A DNA stretch of 64,000 bases from Deinococcus planocerae (GCF_002869765.1 NZ_PNOR01000007.1:73005-137004); one strand, 5' to 3'. Positions 23,757-34,979 are shown, numbered from the stretch's first letter. A program made the numbers and translations. Notes: generated by a model from the sequence alone, not told the origin.

Positions 23757-24671
23757 ATGGAAGGCCTCTTTGCCCAACTCCTGACGACCGCCTTCCTGGC
23801 GACCTTCATCCGCTCCGTGGTGCCCCTGCTCCTGACCGGGCTGGGGGGACTGTTCAGCGAGCGCAGCGGCGTGGTGAACATCGCCCTCGACGGCCTGATC
23901 ATCTTCGGGGCGCTCGCGGGCGCGGTGGCGACCCTGGTGCTGGAGCCCACCTTCGGGGCGCTGGCCCCCTGGCTGGGGTGGCTGGCGGGGGCGCTCGTGG
24001 GCGGCCTGATCGCCTGGATTCACGCGGTCGTCTCCATCAAGTACCGGGCCGATCAGGTCATCAGCGGCACGGCGATCAACCTGCTCGCGAGCGGGGTGCC
24101 CGCCGTGATCCTGACCGCCCTGTACGGCACGAGCACGGAAAGCCCCAAGGTCCAGAACCCGCTGCCGCTGATCGGCGTCGGGGAACTGCGCTTCAGCCCG
24201 CCCGTGTTCTTCGCGTTCCTGACGGTGGCCCTGGCGTGGTACGTGCTCTACCGCACCCCCTACGGCCTGCGGCTGCGGGCGACGGGCGAGCATCCCGGCG
24301 CGGCGGCGAGCATGGGCGTGAACGTGCGCCGGATGCGTTACAGCGGGGTGATCCTCTCGGGCGTGCTCGCGGGCACGGCGGGCGTCTTCCTGAGCATCGG
24401 CAACCTCGACTCGTACGTGCGCAACATCAGCGCGGGGCTGGGCTTCATCTCGCTCGCGGCGCTGATCTTCGGGCAGTGGAAGCCGCTCGGCGTGCTCGGC
24501 GCCACCCTGCTCTTCGGCTTCCTCCAGGCGCTCTCGATCACGCTGGGCGGGACCGACCTGCTGCCGCCGACCCTGGTGACGGCGCTGCCGTACCTCATCA
24601 CCATCATCGCGCTGATCTTCACGGGCCGCAGCGCCGCCCCCCGCGCGCTCGGCAGACCGTACGACGGCTGA
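23757..24671 (+). CDS. ABC transporter permease, second subunit (YufQ/NupQ-like)
   Basis: A 304-residue polytopic protein, partner of the preceding permease with no gap between stop and start. Family motifs are LGGLFSERSGVVNIALDGL near the N-terminus and YRADQVISGTAINLLASG. The two subunits should form the membrane pore of a nucleoside or simple-sugar importer. A terminator follows, so the operon ends here without an ATPase gene. Confidence 0.9.
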   Translation: MEGLFAQLLTTAFLATFIRSVVPLLLTGLGGLFSERSGVVNIALDGLIIFGALAGAVATLVLEPTFGALAPWLGWLAGALVGGLIAWIHAVVSIKYRADQVISGTAINLLASGVPAVILTALYGTSTESPKVQNPLPLIGVGELRFSPPVFFAFLTVALAWYVLYRTPYGLRLRATGEHPGAAASMGVNVRRMRYSGVILSGVLAGTAGVFLSIGNLDSYVRNISAGLGFISLAALIFGQWKPLGVLGATLLFGFLQALSITLGGTDLLPPTLVTALPYLITIIALIFTGRSAAPRALGRPYDG

Positions 24672-24687
24672 GGCGGGAGGTGAAAGG

Positions 24688-24722
24688 AGGCGGGCCTGGG
24701 ACGACCGGGCCCGCCTTCCCCT
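24688..24722 (+). terminator. Terminator of the permease operon
   Basis: A 9-bp stem (24688-24696 with 24708-24716), followed by TCCCCTTTG. It also faces the end of the converging LysR gene. Confidence 0.6.
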
Positions 24723-24730
24723 TTGTCCCC

Positions 24731-25687
24731 TCAATTGGGCGGTGGGGCGGAGACCGGGACGGGGAGGGGACTCGGTTCCCCCACAGGCAGCCCAGAGGCC
24801 GGGAGGTGGGCGAGCACGGCCCCGGTGAAGGCGCGGAGGATCGGCAACCCGGCGCGGTGGGGCAGCGCGGCGAGCGCGAGGGGCCGGAACAGGGGCTCGG
24901 GCAGGGGCAGGGTGACGAGGCCAGGCGGGAGGGGCAGCAGGGCGAGCCTCGGCATGACGGTCACGCCCAGGCCGTGCCCCACCATCGAGAGGGTCACGCT
25001 GTCCTGCTCGACCTCTTGCACTCCGGTGAGCGGCACGCCCCGCGCGGCGAGATAGGTGCGGACGCGGCGGTGGCAGGAGTCGCGCCCCGGCGGCAGCAGC
25101 AGGGGCTGGGCCGCGAGGTCGGCGAGCGAGGCGGGATGGGTGCCACGCGAGGCGGGGGCGACGAACAGGTACTCGTCGCCGATCAGGGGGGTGAGCGCCA
25201 GTTCGGAGGAGTCGTCGGCCACGACGACCGCAAGGTCCACCCGCCCGGATTTCACGGCGGACGGGCCCCCGCCGCAGGCCTCGGCGTCGAGCAGGCTGAC
25301 GGTCACGCCCGGGTGGCGGCGGCGAAACGCGGCGAGCGCGGGCGGCAGGAGGTGGGTGGCGGTGGAACGGAAGGAGGCCACCCGCAACCTCCCCGACAGC
25401 CCCCCGCCTTCCTCCTGCGCGGCGAGCAGGGCGTCGGCGGCGGCCTGCACGGCGGCGCGGGCGTGGGTCAGGACGCGCTCGCCCGCCCCGGTGGGCACGG
25501 TCCCGCCCGGCGTGCGGCGCAGCAGGGGACGGCCCGCCAGCCCCTCCAGCTTGGCGACCGCCTCGCTGAGACTCGACTGCGACACGCTGTGTTCCGCCGC
25601 CGCCTCGCCGAAGCCCCCCGCGTCCGCGACCGCGATCAGGGCGCGAAGCTGGGCCAACGAGGGGCCGGGGGGCGTCCGGTCGGTCAT
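24731..25687 (-). CDS. LysR-type transcriptional regulator
   Basis: A 318-residue LTTR. The N-terminal winged helix is intact (LRALIAVADAGGFGEAAAEH, SVSQSSLSEAVAKLE), and a two-lobed effector domain follows from about residue 95 (LRVASFRSTATHLLPPALA, DLAVVVADDSSELALTPL). The effector is unknown. TACAAT lies 6 nt before the ATG on the minus strand, so it is probably leaderless. It points away from the gene at 25819, which may be its target, as LTTRs often control a divergent neighbour. Confidence 0.92.
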   Translation of the reverse strand: MTDRTPPGPSLAQLRALIAVADAGGFGEAAAEHSVSQSSLSEAVAKLEGLAGRPLLRRTPGGTVPTGAGERVLTHARAAVQAAADALLAAQEEGGGLSGRLRVASFRSTATHLLPPALAAFRRRHPGVTVSLLDAEACGGGPSAVKSGRVDLAVVVADDSSELALTPLIGDEYLFVAPASRGTHPASLADLAAQPLLLPPGRDSCHRRVRTYLAARGVPLTGVQEVEQDSVTLSMVGHGLGVTVMPRLALLPLPPGLVTLPLPEPLFRPLALAALPHRAGLPILRAFTGAVLAHLPASGLPVGEPSPLPVPVSAPPPN

Positions 25688-25693
25688 GGCTCG

Positions 25694-25699
25694 ATTGTA
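25694..25699 (-). promoter_or_regulatory. Leaderless -10 element (TACAAT) of the LysR gene
   Basis: TACAAT on the minus strand, 6 nt before the ATG at 25687. Confidence 0.6.
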
Positions 25700-25818
25700 G
25701 GCGCGCGGCCCGGTTCAGCCATCGGTTTGCCCGATGACCCACCCGCGGCGTCCCCCCTCCGCCCGATGTCCTAGAAAGGGCACCCGGGCGCACCCTGGGG
25801 GGCAGGAGGTGGTCCCCG

Positions 25819-26106
25819 ATGACCCACGCCCGCCCGGTTCCCCCCATCACCCTCGCCCTCGGCCCGATCCGACCCGAGGGCGAGGTCTTCGGCACCCTGA
25901 TCGCCGAGGTGCTCACGCCGGACGGCCACCCCACCGTGCCCCGGCTGCCCGACTGGGAGCTGCGCGCCTGGGCGGTCGCCCGGCTGGGGGACGCGACGCT
26001 GGAGGCGAGGCCGCGCCGCCCGGGGCTGGCGGCGGGGGACCTGGACGGGGACCTGCGGGGTGCCGGGTACACCCCGCTCGGGCCCATTCGGCGGGCGCGG
26101 CGGTAG
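25819..26106 (+). CDS. Hypothetical protein, 95 aa
   Basis: A Pro/Gly/Arg-rich protein starting MTHARPVPPITLALG, with no recognised domain, signal or membrane segment. AGGAGGTGG precedes the ATG, which supports translation. It lies between the LysR gene and the LysM gene and is not clearly part of either unit. Confidence 0.5.
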   Translation: MTHARPVPPITLALGPIRPEGEVFGTLIAEVLTPDGHPTVPRLPDWELRAWAVARLGDATLEARPRRPGLAAGDLDGDLRGAGYTPLGPIRRARR

Positions 26107-26228
26107 GGGCACCCCACTCCCCGCGTGGACCCACCCCGGTGCCTGCCCCCATTACGCCCTAGATGTGTGGGGAGCGCGTCAGTTGCGGCTCACCCGCCCG
26201 CCGCGCGCCCGTGCTTGGCTGTGGGTCC

Positions 26229-27614
26229 ATGTTCCGCCGCCCGACCCTGCTGGCCCTCCTGCTCGGCCCCCTGCTGTGGGGGTCGAATGCTCTCGCGGCA
26301 CCGGGGACGGTGACCGTTCGCCCCGGCGACACGCTCTACGGTATTTCCAAGCGCAGCGGCGTGAGTGTCGCGCGCCTGAGGGCCCTCAACGGCCTGAAGG
26401 GCAGCACCATCCAGCCCGGGCAGAAGTTGCGGCTCAGCGGGGCCGCTCCGGCGACCAAGGCGGTCGTGCCCAAGCCCCCGGCAGCCAGGTCCCCGTCGGT
26501 CCAGTCGATTCCCGCCCGCCCGGTCACCGCCCACTACACCGTCCGCCCGGGCGACACCCTGGGCCGGATCGCCGCCCGCGCCGGGGTCAGCGTGGCCGCG
26601 CTGCGGGCGGCGAACGGGCTGAGCGGCTCCCTGATCAAGCCCGGTCAGCGGCTGCGCGTGCCCCCGCGCGGCACGGTGGCGGTGGCCGCCCGCCCCCCCG
26701 CTCCCGCCCGCCCCAGGACCGAGGTCCGGGTGGTATACGGGTACGTGCGCGCCGGTCCGCGCGATACGCTCGCTTCTCTCGCCCGCAAGTACCACACGAC
26801 CGCCGCGGGCCTCGCCCGGCTCAACCACATGAACGTCCGCGCCCGCCCGTACGTCGGGCAGCGGGTGCTCGTGCCGCGCCGGGTGCCCGTGCCGATTCCG
26901 CCCGCGCCGCGCAGCCAGCCGGTCAGCGTGAAGCGGTTCGCGCCGCTGGGCATCCCCGTGCGGGTGCTGCGGGTGGACCTGCGGCACCGGAACGTGCTCG
27001 TCGCGCCCGTGCTGCCCCGGGCGGGCCTGAGCGCGGGCGCGCGGGTGGGCACGCTCGCCCGCACGAGCGGGGCGCGGGCGGTCGTGAACGGCAGCTACTT
27101 CCACCCCCGCTCCTACGTGCCCGCCGGGGACCTCGTGATGCAGGGGCGGCTCCTCGCCTGGGGCCGCATTCCCGCCGCGCTCGCCATCACGCCCGACAAC
27201 CGCGCGACGATCACCACGAGCACCACGCCCCTGCTCGGGCGCCCGCTGGAGGCGAGCTGGCGCGGCATGGAGACCGTGATCGCCACCGGCCCGCGCATCC
27301 TGAGTTCGGGCCGGGTCGTCACCCGCTACGGCAACGTCTTTCGCGACCCCGCCCTCTTCGGCCGCGCCGCGCGCAGCGCCGTGGGCCTGGGGAGCAGCCG
27401 CGACCTCGTGTTCGTCACCACCCACGCGCGGCTCACGACCACCGAGATGGGCAAGGTGATGGCCCGCCTCGGCGTGAGAGACGCCCTGCTCCTCGACGGC
27501 GGCAGCTCCGCGGGCCTCGCCTGGAACGGCAAGGCGGTGCTCGACAGCGTGCGGAAGGTGGCGTACGGGATCGGGGTCTTCACGGACTACACGGGGCGCC
27601 GGTACGCGAGGTGA
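26229..27614 (+). CDS. LysM / phosphodiester glycosidase (NAGPA) family secreted protein
   Basis: A 461-residue exported protein. A signal peptide (LLALLLGPLLWGSNALA) is followed by LysM domains at about 27-70 (VTVRPGDTLYGISKRSGV) and 102-145 (YTVRPGDTLGRIAARAGV), a third, weaker LysM-like unit (RDTLASLARKYHTT), and from about 225 a phosphodiester glycosidase domain with VVNGSYFHPRSYVPAGDLV and ALLLDGGSSAGLAWNGK. LysM binds peptidoglycan GlcNAc, so the enzyme part probably acts on wall-linked sugar phosphates. ATG 26229 gives a proper signal peptide. Confidence 0.9.
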   Translation: MFRRPTLLALLLGPLLWGSNALAAPGTVTVRPGDTLYGISKRSGVSVARLRALNGLKGSTIQPGQKLRLSGAAPATKAVVPKPPAARSPSVQSIPARPVTAHYTVRPGDTLGRIAARAGVSVAALRAANGLSGSLIKPGQRLRVPPRGTVAVAARPPAPARPRTEVRVVYGYVRAGPRDTLASLARKYHTTAAGLARLNHMNVRARPYVGQRVLVPRRVPVPIPPAPRSQPVSVKRFAPLGIPVRVLRVDLRHRNVLVAPVLPRAGLSAGARVGTLARTSGARAVVNGSYFHPRSYVPAGDLVMQGRLLAWGRIPAALAITPDNRATITTSTTPLLGRPLEASWRGMETVIATGPRILSSGRVVTRYGNVFRDPALFGRAARSAVGLGSSRDLVFVTTHARLTTTEMGKVMARLGVRDALLLDGGSSAGLAWNGKAVLDSVRKVAYGIGVFTDYTGRRYAR

Positions 27615-27635
27615 AGGCCTGAGGGTCGAGCGACG

Positions 27636-27665
27636 GGGGATGAGGAGTCGCGGCCCCTCATCCCC
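27636..27665 (+). terminator. Hairpin after the LysM gene
   Basis: GGGGATGAGG (27636-27645) pairs with CCTCATCCCC (27656-27665). It has no U-run and sits directly before the -10 of the rbfA leader. Confidence 0.45.
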
Positions 27666-27674
27666 TCCCTGCCC

Positions 27675-27680
27675 TACCAT
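27675..27680 (+). promoter_or_regulatory. Leaderless -10 element (TACCAT) of the rbfA leader
   Basis: TACCAT lies 6 nt before the ATG at 27687, which opens a 10-codon ORF rather than rbfA itself. Confidence 0.5.
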
Positions 27681-27686
27681 GCAGGG

Positions 27687-27715
27687 ATGACGTTTCTTTT
27701 CCACCGGAGCTGGCC

Positions 27716-27719
<4 letters not shown>
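27687..27719 (+). CDS. Leaderless 10-codon leader ORF coupled to rbfA
   Basis: ATG 27687 opens [10 protein letters not shown] and stops with TGA at 27717-27719, which overlaps the rbfA start as ATGA. The ORF starts at the predicted transcription start, and a GGAG at 27706-27709 inside it serves rbfA. The peptide shows no run of one amino acid, so translational coupling is more likely than attenuation. It was read from the sequence only. Confidence 0.45.
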
Positions 27720-28422
<703 letters not shown>

Positions 28423-28458
28423 GCGGCAACGGGCAAGTTCCGCGACACCACGTTGAGG

Positions 28459-28755
28459 ATGCACACTGGAGATGTGACTGAGCCAGATCGTCTTGAAGCC
28501 GTACGGCAACTTTATGGCCGGGTCGTGGGGCTCCAACTCCGCATCGAGAGGACACCTCAGGCGACTCCCCATATCCGCCAGCAGGTCAGAGCCATTGCCG
28601 CACCGCTGGAGGGGCTCAACCGGAAACTCAAGGGGCGCTCCAGCTCTGCCCAGCTCGACTTCATTCAGGCCCGACTCCTGACCATTCAACAGGAACGACG
28701 TGAGTTGTTCGCTCAGCAGCTCAACCCGCTGATGGGATCGGAGGCTGAGAGCTGA
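28459..28755 (+). CDS. Hypothetical helical protein, 98 aa
   Basis: A short soluble protein rich in Arg, Gln and Leu, probably all-helical (RLEAVRQLYGRVVGLQLRI, ARLLTIQQERRELFAQQL). No family was recognised. GC content is lower than in neighbours. The start is uncertain: ATG 28459, a TTG 6 nt upstream or a GTG at 28471 are all possible. Confidence 0.5.
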   Translation: MHTGDVTEPDRLEAVRQLYGRVVGLQLRIERTPQATPHIRQQVRAIAAPLEGLNRKLKGRSSSAQLDFIQARLLTIQQERRELFAQQLNPLMGSEAES

Positions 28756-28806
28756 CCGCTCCTTCCCCCATCCTCCCCCTCCCCTTCCCGCTAGACTGCC
28801 CCCTAC

Positions 28807-29283
<477 letters not shown>

Positions 29284-29287
29284 CGCC

Positions 29288-30757
29288 GTGCGACGCAAAG
29301 AACAGCTAAGGCGTGCCCTCCTGCTGCTGGGCGTCCTGAGTCTGGGCTGGACGGGGGCGCAGCCGTCTTCCCCCACCACCGTCCCCGCGCGTCCCCTCAC
29401 CGCGGACCCGGCGCAGACGCTGGGAGACCCCATCTACCCGGGCCTCGGGCAGGCGGGTCTCGACGTGCGGCACTACGACCTGAGCCTCACCGTGGAGCGG
29501 CCCGGCACGCCCGAGCTGTACGGCAGCGTCACCCTCACGCTGACGAGTACCCGCGCCCTGCCCGAAATCCGGCTGGACTTCCTGGGTCCGGCGGTGAGCG
29601 CCGTGCGCTGGAATGGCCGCGCCGCCCCGTACCGGGTGGACGCGGAGACGCAGAAACTCGTGGTGACGCCGCCCGCGCCGCTCTTGCCGGGGCAGGAGGC
29701 GCGGCTGACCGTCGTGTACGGGGGGCGGCCCGGCGTGATCCTCGACCCGGGCTTCGGCGCCGCGCCCGTGGGGCTCGGCTGGCAGAGCGTTCCGGCGGAG
29801 GGCACGCGGGCGGGGGCGAACTTCACCCTCAGCGAGCCGCACGGCACCCACACCTTCCTGCCCAGCAACGACCACCCCTCCGACAAGGCGACCTTCACCA
29901 CCCGCCTCACCGTGCCGCAGGGCTTCACGGCGGCGGCGAGCGGGGTGGAGGGGCCGGTCAGCGAGCGGGGGGGCACGCGCACCTTCGTCTTCACCCAGGC
30001 CCAGCCCATCCCGACCTACGTGCTGGGCCTCCACGTGAACCGCTTCGAGCGGGTGACCGCACCCGCCGTGCCCGTGGGGGTGAACGGGGCCGCTGTGGCG
30101 CGGCGCGACTACTTCCCGGTAGGCACGCCCGCCAGCGCCCGGACCGCCTACGCCCGCACGGAGGAGGCGTTGCGGGTGCTCTCGGAGTGGTTCGGCCCCT
30201 ACCCCTTCGGGGCGTACGGGGTGGCGCTCGTCACGCCCCGGCTGCCCGCGCTGGAGACGGCCACGCTGAGCACCATCCCGCCCAACCTGAACACCGAGCG
30301 CACCGCCGTCCACGAACTCGCCCACCAGTGGTTCGGCAACGACGTGAGCCCCGCCACCTGGGCCGACGTGTGGCTGAACGAGGGCTTCGCCACCTACTCG
30401 GACGTGCTGTGGACGGAAGCGCAGGGCGGAGACGGGCAGGCGGTCGCGGCCCGCTGGTACGACATCCTCGTGCAGGGCGGCAGCCGTCCCCTCGTCGCCA
30501 CGCGGGAGGAGCAACTCTTCGACCGCAGCGCCTACCAGCGCGGGGCCCTCGCCGTCCACGCCCTGCGCGCGGCGGTGGGGGACGACGCCTTCCGGTCCTT
30601 CCTGCGCGCCTACACGGCCCGCTTCTCGGGGGGGACGGTGAGCACCCCGGAGTTCCTCGCCTTCGCCCGCGCGCAGACGGGGGAGCGGGGGGAGGCGGCG
30701 CTCAGGGAGTGGGTGGAGTCGCCCACGCTGCCGCCGTTGCCGGTGGTGGCGCGGTAG
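29288..30757 (+). CDS. M1-family metallopeptidase (aminopeptidase N-like), secreted
   Basis: A 489-residue precursor with an N-terminal signal (LLLLGVLSLGWTGAQ). The zinc site is H342-E-L-A-H346 (HELAHQWFGND), with the third ligand in NEGFATYSD 18 residues further on, the gluzincin pattern. The N-terminal beta domain and the short C-terminal helical part fit compact bacterial M1 enzymes. It should release N-terminal residues from peptides outside the membrane. GTG 29288 follows the upstream stop by 4 nt, so the two genes may be cotranscribed. Confidence 0.92.
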   Translation: MRRKEQLRRALLLLGVLSLGWTGAQPSSPTTVPARPLTADPAQTLGDPIYPGLGQAGLDVRHYDLSLTVERPGTPELYGSVTLTLTSTRALPEIRLDFLGPAVSAVRWNGRAAPYRVDAETQKLVVTPPAPLLPGQEARLTVVYGGRPGVILDPGFGAAPVGLGWQSVPAEGTRAGANFTLSEPHGTHTFLPSNDHPSDKATFTTRLTVPQGFTAAASGVEGPVSERGGTRTFVFTQAQPIPTYVLGLHVNRFERVTAPAVPVGVNGAAVARRDYFPVGTPASARTAYARTEEALRVLSEWFGPYPFGAYGVALVTPRLPALETATLSTIPPNLNTERTAVHELAHQWFGNDVSPATWADVWLNEGFATYSDVLWTEAQGGDGQAVAARWYDILVQGGSRPLVATREEQLFDRSAYQRGALAVHALRAAVGDDAFRSFLRAYTARFSGGTVSTPEFLAFARAQTGERGEAALREWVESPTLPPLPVVAR

Positions 30758-30766
30758 GACGGGGCG

Positions 30767-31462
30767 ATGAGGGTTCAGGCCCGGGGAGCTGTCCTGCACG
30801 TCGCCCAGCACGGTGAGGGACCGCCCCTCCTGCTCCTCAACGGGGGCGGCGGTTGCCCCAACTACCTCACGCCCGTGGCGGAATTGCTGCCCGGGTTCCG
30901 CCGCGTCCTCCCCGACCCGCGCGGAACCGGGGAGAGCACGGGGGGTCCACACGAGCTGGCGACCGCCCTCACCGACCTGGAGGCCGTGCGGGAGGCGCTG
31001 GGGCTGGAACGTTGGGCGGTGCTGGGTCACTCCTGGGGGGCGGACCTGGGGCTGGCCTACGCGCTGGCGCACCCGGGGCGGGTCACCCGGCTGGTGAGCT
31101 GGGCGGGGACGGGCATCCAGAACGACCGAGACTGGCACGCCGCCTACGAGGCCTCGAAGGACACCGAGCCGCGCTTCGAGGTGGCCTGGAACCCGGAGGT
31201 CCACCGCTCGCTGCTGGACGACTGGCGGCGGTTCGTCAAAACGCCCGACCTGCTCGCCCGCCTCGCCCGGCTGGAAGTTCCAGTGACGTTCCTGCACATG
31301 GGGGCCGACATCCGCCCCGGCTGGCCCGCCGCGCAACTGGCGGCGCTGCTGGCCCGGGGCGAGTTCCGGGAGCTGCCTGATGCACCGCACAACGCCTGGC
31401 TGACGCACGCGGCGGAACTGAAGGAGATGCTCAGAACTTGCCTGGAGGAATACCGGGGCTGA
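30767..31462 (+). CDS. Alpha/beta hydrolase
   Basis: A 231-residue alpha/beta-hydrolase. The nucleophile elbow is GHSWGADLGL (Ser89), the oxyanion stretch is LLNGGGGCPNYL, and the catalytic His is in DAPHNAW. The sequence resembles proline iminopeptidase-like or lactonase members, but the substrate is unknown. It begins 9 bp after the M1 peptidase gene, so the two probably form an operon with a shared role in peptide turnover, as iminopeptidases do. Confidence 0.88.
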   Translation: MRVQARGAVLHVAQHGEGPPLLLLNGGGGCPNYLTPVAELLPGFRRVLPDPRGTGESTGGPHELATALTDLEAVREALGLERWAVLGHSWGADLGLAYALAHPGRVTRLVSWAGTGIQNDRDWHAAYEASKDTEPRFEVAWNPEVHRSLLDDWRRFVKTPDLLARLARLEVPVTFLHMGADIRPGWPAAQLAALLARGEFRELPDAPHNAWLTHAAELKEMLRTCLEEYRG

Positions 31463-31519
31463 TCTTCTCCAAACCGCCCTTCCCCCTTTCGGCGGACGCC
31501 CCTCCCCTCCCCTTCCTCC

Positions 31520-31525
31520 TACCCT
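31520..31525 (+). promoter_or_regulatory. Leaderless -10 element (TACCCT) of the kinase operon
   Basis: TACCCT lies 6 nt before the ATG at 31532. Confidence 0.55.
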
Positions 31526-31531
31526 GCGCGC

Positions 31532-33256
31532 ATGATGGAGGCGATGACCCTGCCACCTGCACCCGGGCGCTCACGCCGGGAGGGGCCGCTCGCCGATCTG
31601 CTGAGCGCCCGCACCTACCGCGTGGCCCTGTACGTCGGGCTGGCGCTGCCGCTGGGCGGGCTGGTCTTCTTGCTGCTCGCCGCCGGGACGCTCTTGGGCG
31701 TGCTCACCCTGCCGCTGCTGGTGGGCGCCGCGCTGCTGCTGGGGACCCTCTGGCTCGTTCCGGCGCTCGCGGGGGTGCAGCGGTGGCTGGCGGGGCTGCT
31801 CGGCGTGCGCTTCTCCCGGGTGCTGCCGCCGCCGACCCACGCGGGCGTCCTCGCCTGGCTGCGGGCGACCCTGAGCGACGGGGCGACCTACCGGGCGCTG
31901 ATGTTCCACACCGTGCAGCTTCCCCTGGCCGCCCTGTGCTGGGTGGTGCTGGGCTCCTTGCTCGGCGTGTCGCTCCTGGCCCTCACGGCGCCGCTGTGGG
32001 CCCGGCGCCCGGACCTCTTCCCGCTGATGTGGGACGGCGGAACGGTGGCGCTCTCGGGGCTCGGCGTCGCGGGGCTGGTGGTGGCGGGGCTCGGGGGGAT
32101 GCTCGTCACGGCGGCGGTGCTCGACCTGTTCGGGCGGATGTGGGGGCGGCTCGCCACCGCGCTGCTCGCCAACCGGGCGGACGAGGTGATCGCCCGGCGC
32201 GAGGTGGCCGCGCTGCGCCGGGCGGCGGGCCGGGTGGCCCTCGGCGACGACCTGGGCGCGACCCTCGCCGACCTGGCGGCCCAGGCGCAGGCGGCAAGCA
32301 CGGCGCGGGCGGTGGCGCTCGTCACGCCCGACGGCAGCGTGCGGTCGGCGAGCGGCCCCGACCACCCCGAGCTGCACGGTCCCGGGCCGTTCGTTCAGGC
32401 GGGCGGGGCGGACGTGCGCCTCGCCTCGGGGGGCGGCGCCCTGGCGACCCTGCCGGTCGTGGCGGGGGGGCGTGACGGCGGCACCCTGCGCGCGGTGTAC
32501 GCCCCCGGCACCGGGCCCACCCCGGACGAACTCGCCTTCCTCCTGAGCATCGCCGACCACGCGGGCACGGCCCTGCACGCCGCCGAACTCATCGAGCGGG
32601 CGAGCGCGCGGGCCGGAGAGCAGGAGCGCGCCCGGTTGGCCCGCGAGTTGCACGACAGCGTGGCCCAGGCCCTCTACGGCATCACCCTGGGCGCGAAGAC
32701 CGCCCGCGCCACCCTGGGCCGTGACCCGGAACGCACCCGGGCGAGCCTCGACTACACCATCCGCCTCGCGGAAGGGGGCGTCTCGGAGATGAAGGCCCTC
32801 CTCTTCAGCCTGCGCCCCGACGCGCTGGAGGAGGGCGGGCTGGTCGCGGCCCTCGCGCAGCACGCGCACGCCCTGGAGGCCCGCCACGGGCTGACCGTCC
32901 ACGCGGAGCTGGGGGCCGAGCCGCGCCTCTCCCCCGCCGCCCAGGCCGCCGCCTACCGGGTGGCGCAGGAAGCCATGCACAACGTCGTCAAGCACGCCCG
33001 CGCGACTCAGGTGTGGCTCACCGTCCGCGAGGAAGGGGGGCAGGTCACCGTGCGGGTGCGTGACGACGGGCGCGGCTTCGACGCCGACAGCCTGCCGGGC
33101 GGCACCCTCGGCCAGCGGGGGATGCGGGAGCGGGCGCGGGAGGTGGAGGGCACCCTCGACGTGAGGAGCGAACCCGGCCAGGGCACCACCGTCACCCTGA
33201 CTCTTCCCGCCGGGCCCCACCCGGTGCCTCAGCCGGGCGCGGAGGTGGGCGCGTGA
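31532..33256 (+). CDS. Sensor histidine kinase, NarL-system type
   Basis: A 574-residue kinase. The first 210 residues hold several membrane helices, followed by a GAF-like sensor region. The HisKA_3 dimerisation motif is RLARELHDSVAQALYGI, with phospho-acceptor His374, and the HATPase_c domain has NVVKHARATQV, DDGRGFD and GQRGMRERA. It phosphorylates the response regulator encoded at 34311. Between them is a DUF4097 gene, and all three overlap by 4 nt, so they form one operon. The signal is unknown; the LiaSR/LiaF systems that sense envelope stress have a similar make-up. Confidence 0.92.
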   Translation: MMEAMTLPPAPGRSRREGPLADLLSARTYRVALYVGLALPLGGLVFLLLAAGTLLGVLTLPLLVGAALLLGTLWLVPALAGVQRWLAGLLGVRFSRVLPPPTHAGVLAWLRATLSDGATYRALMFHTVQLPLAALCWVVLGSLLGVSLLALTAPLWARRPDLFPLMWDGGTVALSGLGVAGLVVAGLGGMLVTAAVLDLFGRMWGRLATALLANRADEVIARREVAALRRAAGRVALGDDLGATLADLAAQAQAASTARAVALVTPDGSVRSASGPDHPELHGPGPFVQAGGADVRLASGGGALATLPVVAGGRDGGTLRAVYAPGTGPTPDELAFLLSIADHAGTALHAAELIERASARAGEQERARLARELHDSVAQALYGITLGAKTARATLGRDPERTRASLDYTIRLAEGGVSEMKALLFSLRPDALEEGGLVAALAQHAHALEARHGLTVHAELGAEPRLSPAAQAAAYRVAQEAMHNVVKHARATQVWLTVREEGGQVTVRVRDDGRGFDADSLPGGTLGQRGMRERAREVEGTLDVRSEPGQGTTVTLTLPAGPHPVPQPGAEVGA

Positions 33257-34310
33257 CGGTCGCCCGCCGACCCCCCGACCGACCCCTCCCCCCCGTCCTC
33301 GCGCGGATCGCGCTGGGGCTCGCGCTCGTGGCGGGCGGGGTGGGGCTGGGCTGGCAGGGCGCGCGGGTGACGCCGGTGCCCGGCCTGAAGACGGTCAGGA
33401 CACCGCTGCGCGTGCCCCTCTCGGGGGCGAACTCGCTCAACGTCCGGCTGGAGGGAGACCGCACGACGTTCCTCGTCGGCGGGCTGGCGTGGCCGGAGCG
33501 CTCGGCCCTCGTCGGCACGGTCACCCGGCGCGAGCGCAACCCGGTGGAACTGGCGACGGTCCGGCGGGAGAACACCCTCCACGCGAACGTGCGGCTGAAC
33601 GTCAAACCGCTGGACGAGGGCGTCATCCGGGGAGGCATCACGCCCCTGCAACACCGGCTGGACGTGGGCCTGACCCGGGGGGTGCCCGTCACCCTGACCA
33701 CCGACTCCTACAGCGGGGAGGCGCGGCTGGACCTCCACGCCCTGCGGCTGCGGGCCCTGAGCGTGCGGTCGGGCTTCGGGGACGTGACGGCCACCCTGCC
33801 GGAGCGCCAGAGCGGGCCGCTGACCTTCGTCACGCTGGGGGGCGACGTGGACCTGCGCGCCGGGCCCGGGTGGCGCTCGCCCGCCCTGCGTGTGAACACC
33901 GAGAGCGGCGACGTGCGCCTGGGCCTGGGCAACGCCCGCACCGAGGCCCTGAACATCGGCACCCGCAGCGGCGACGTGACGGGCGAGTTGCCGCGCGTGG
34001 ACCGCCTGAGCGTGACCACGGGCTCGGGCGACGTGGACCTCAATCTCCCCGACGGGGCGGCGGGCACCTTCGACTTCCGCTCGGAGGGGGGGCGGGTGAC
34101 GCTCGTGGTGCCGCGAGACCGCTCCACCCGGGTTCGCTTCACCGACCGGGGTGCAGTGGACTTGCCGCGAGGGTGGCTGCGCCAGGGCAACACCGCCGCG
34201 AGCACCTCCCGCGCCCTCGACGCCCCCGACCTCGACCTGTTCATCGACGCGCGGACGATTGACCTCTCGACCCGCGAGCCGGACACCACCCCCGAAGGAG
34301 ACCCGACGCC

Positions 34311-34314
<4 letters not shown>
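33253..34314 (+). CDS. DUF4097-domain membrane-anchored protein (LiaF/LiaG-like)
   Basis: A 353-residue protein with one N-terminal transmembrane helix (about 15-37) and a long beta-repeat part of DUF4097 type: turns such as TTDSYSGEARLDL, SVRSGFGDVTATL, NTESGDVRLGL and TTGSGDVDLNL repeat about every 20-25 residues, as in a right-handed beta helix. Proteins of this kind (LiaF, LiaG) sit beside envelope-stress two-component systems and often inhibit the kinase. GTG 33253 overlaps the kinase stop by 4 nt and its own stop overlaps the regulator start. Confidence 0.85.

Positions 34315-34979
<665 letters not shown>

Noticed and set aside
22043..25774. Very long plus-strand frame running through both permease genes and the LysR gene
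   Set aside because: It covers three genes with clear families in other frames; its protein is Arg/Gly/Ala-rich and featureless.
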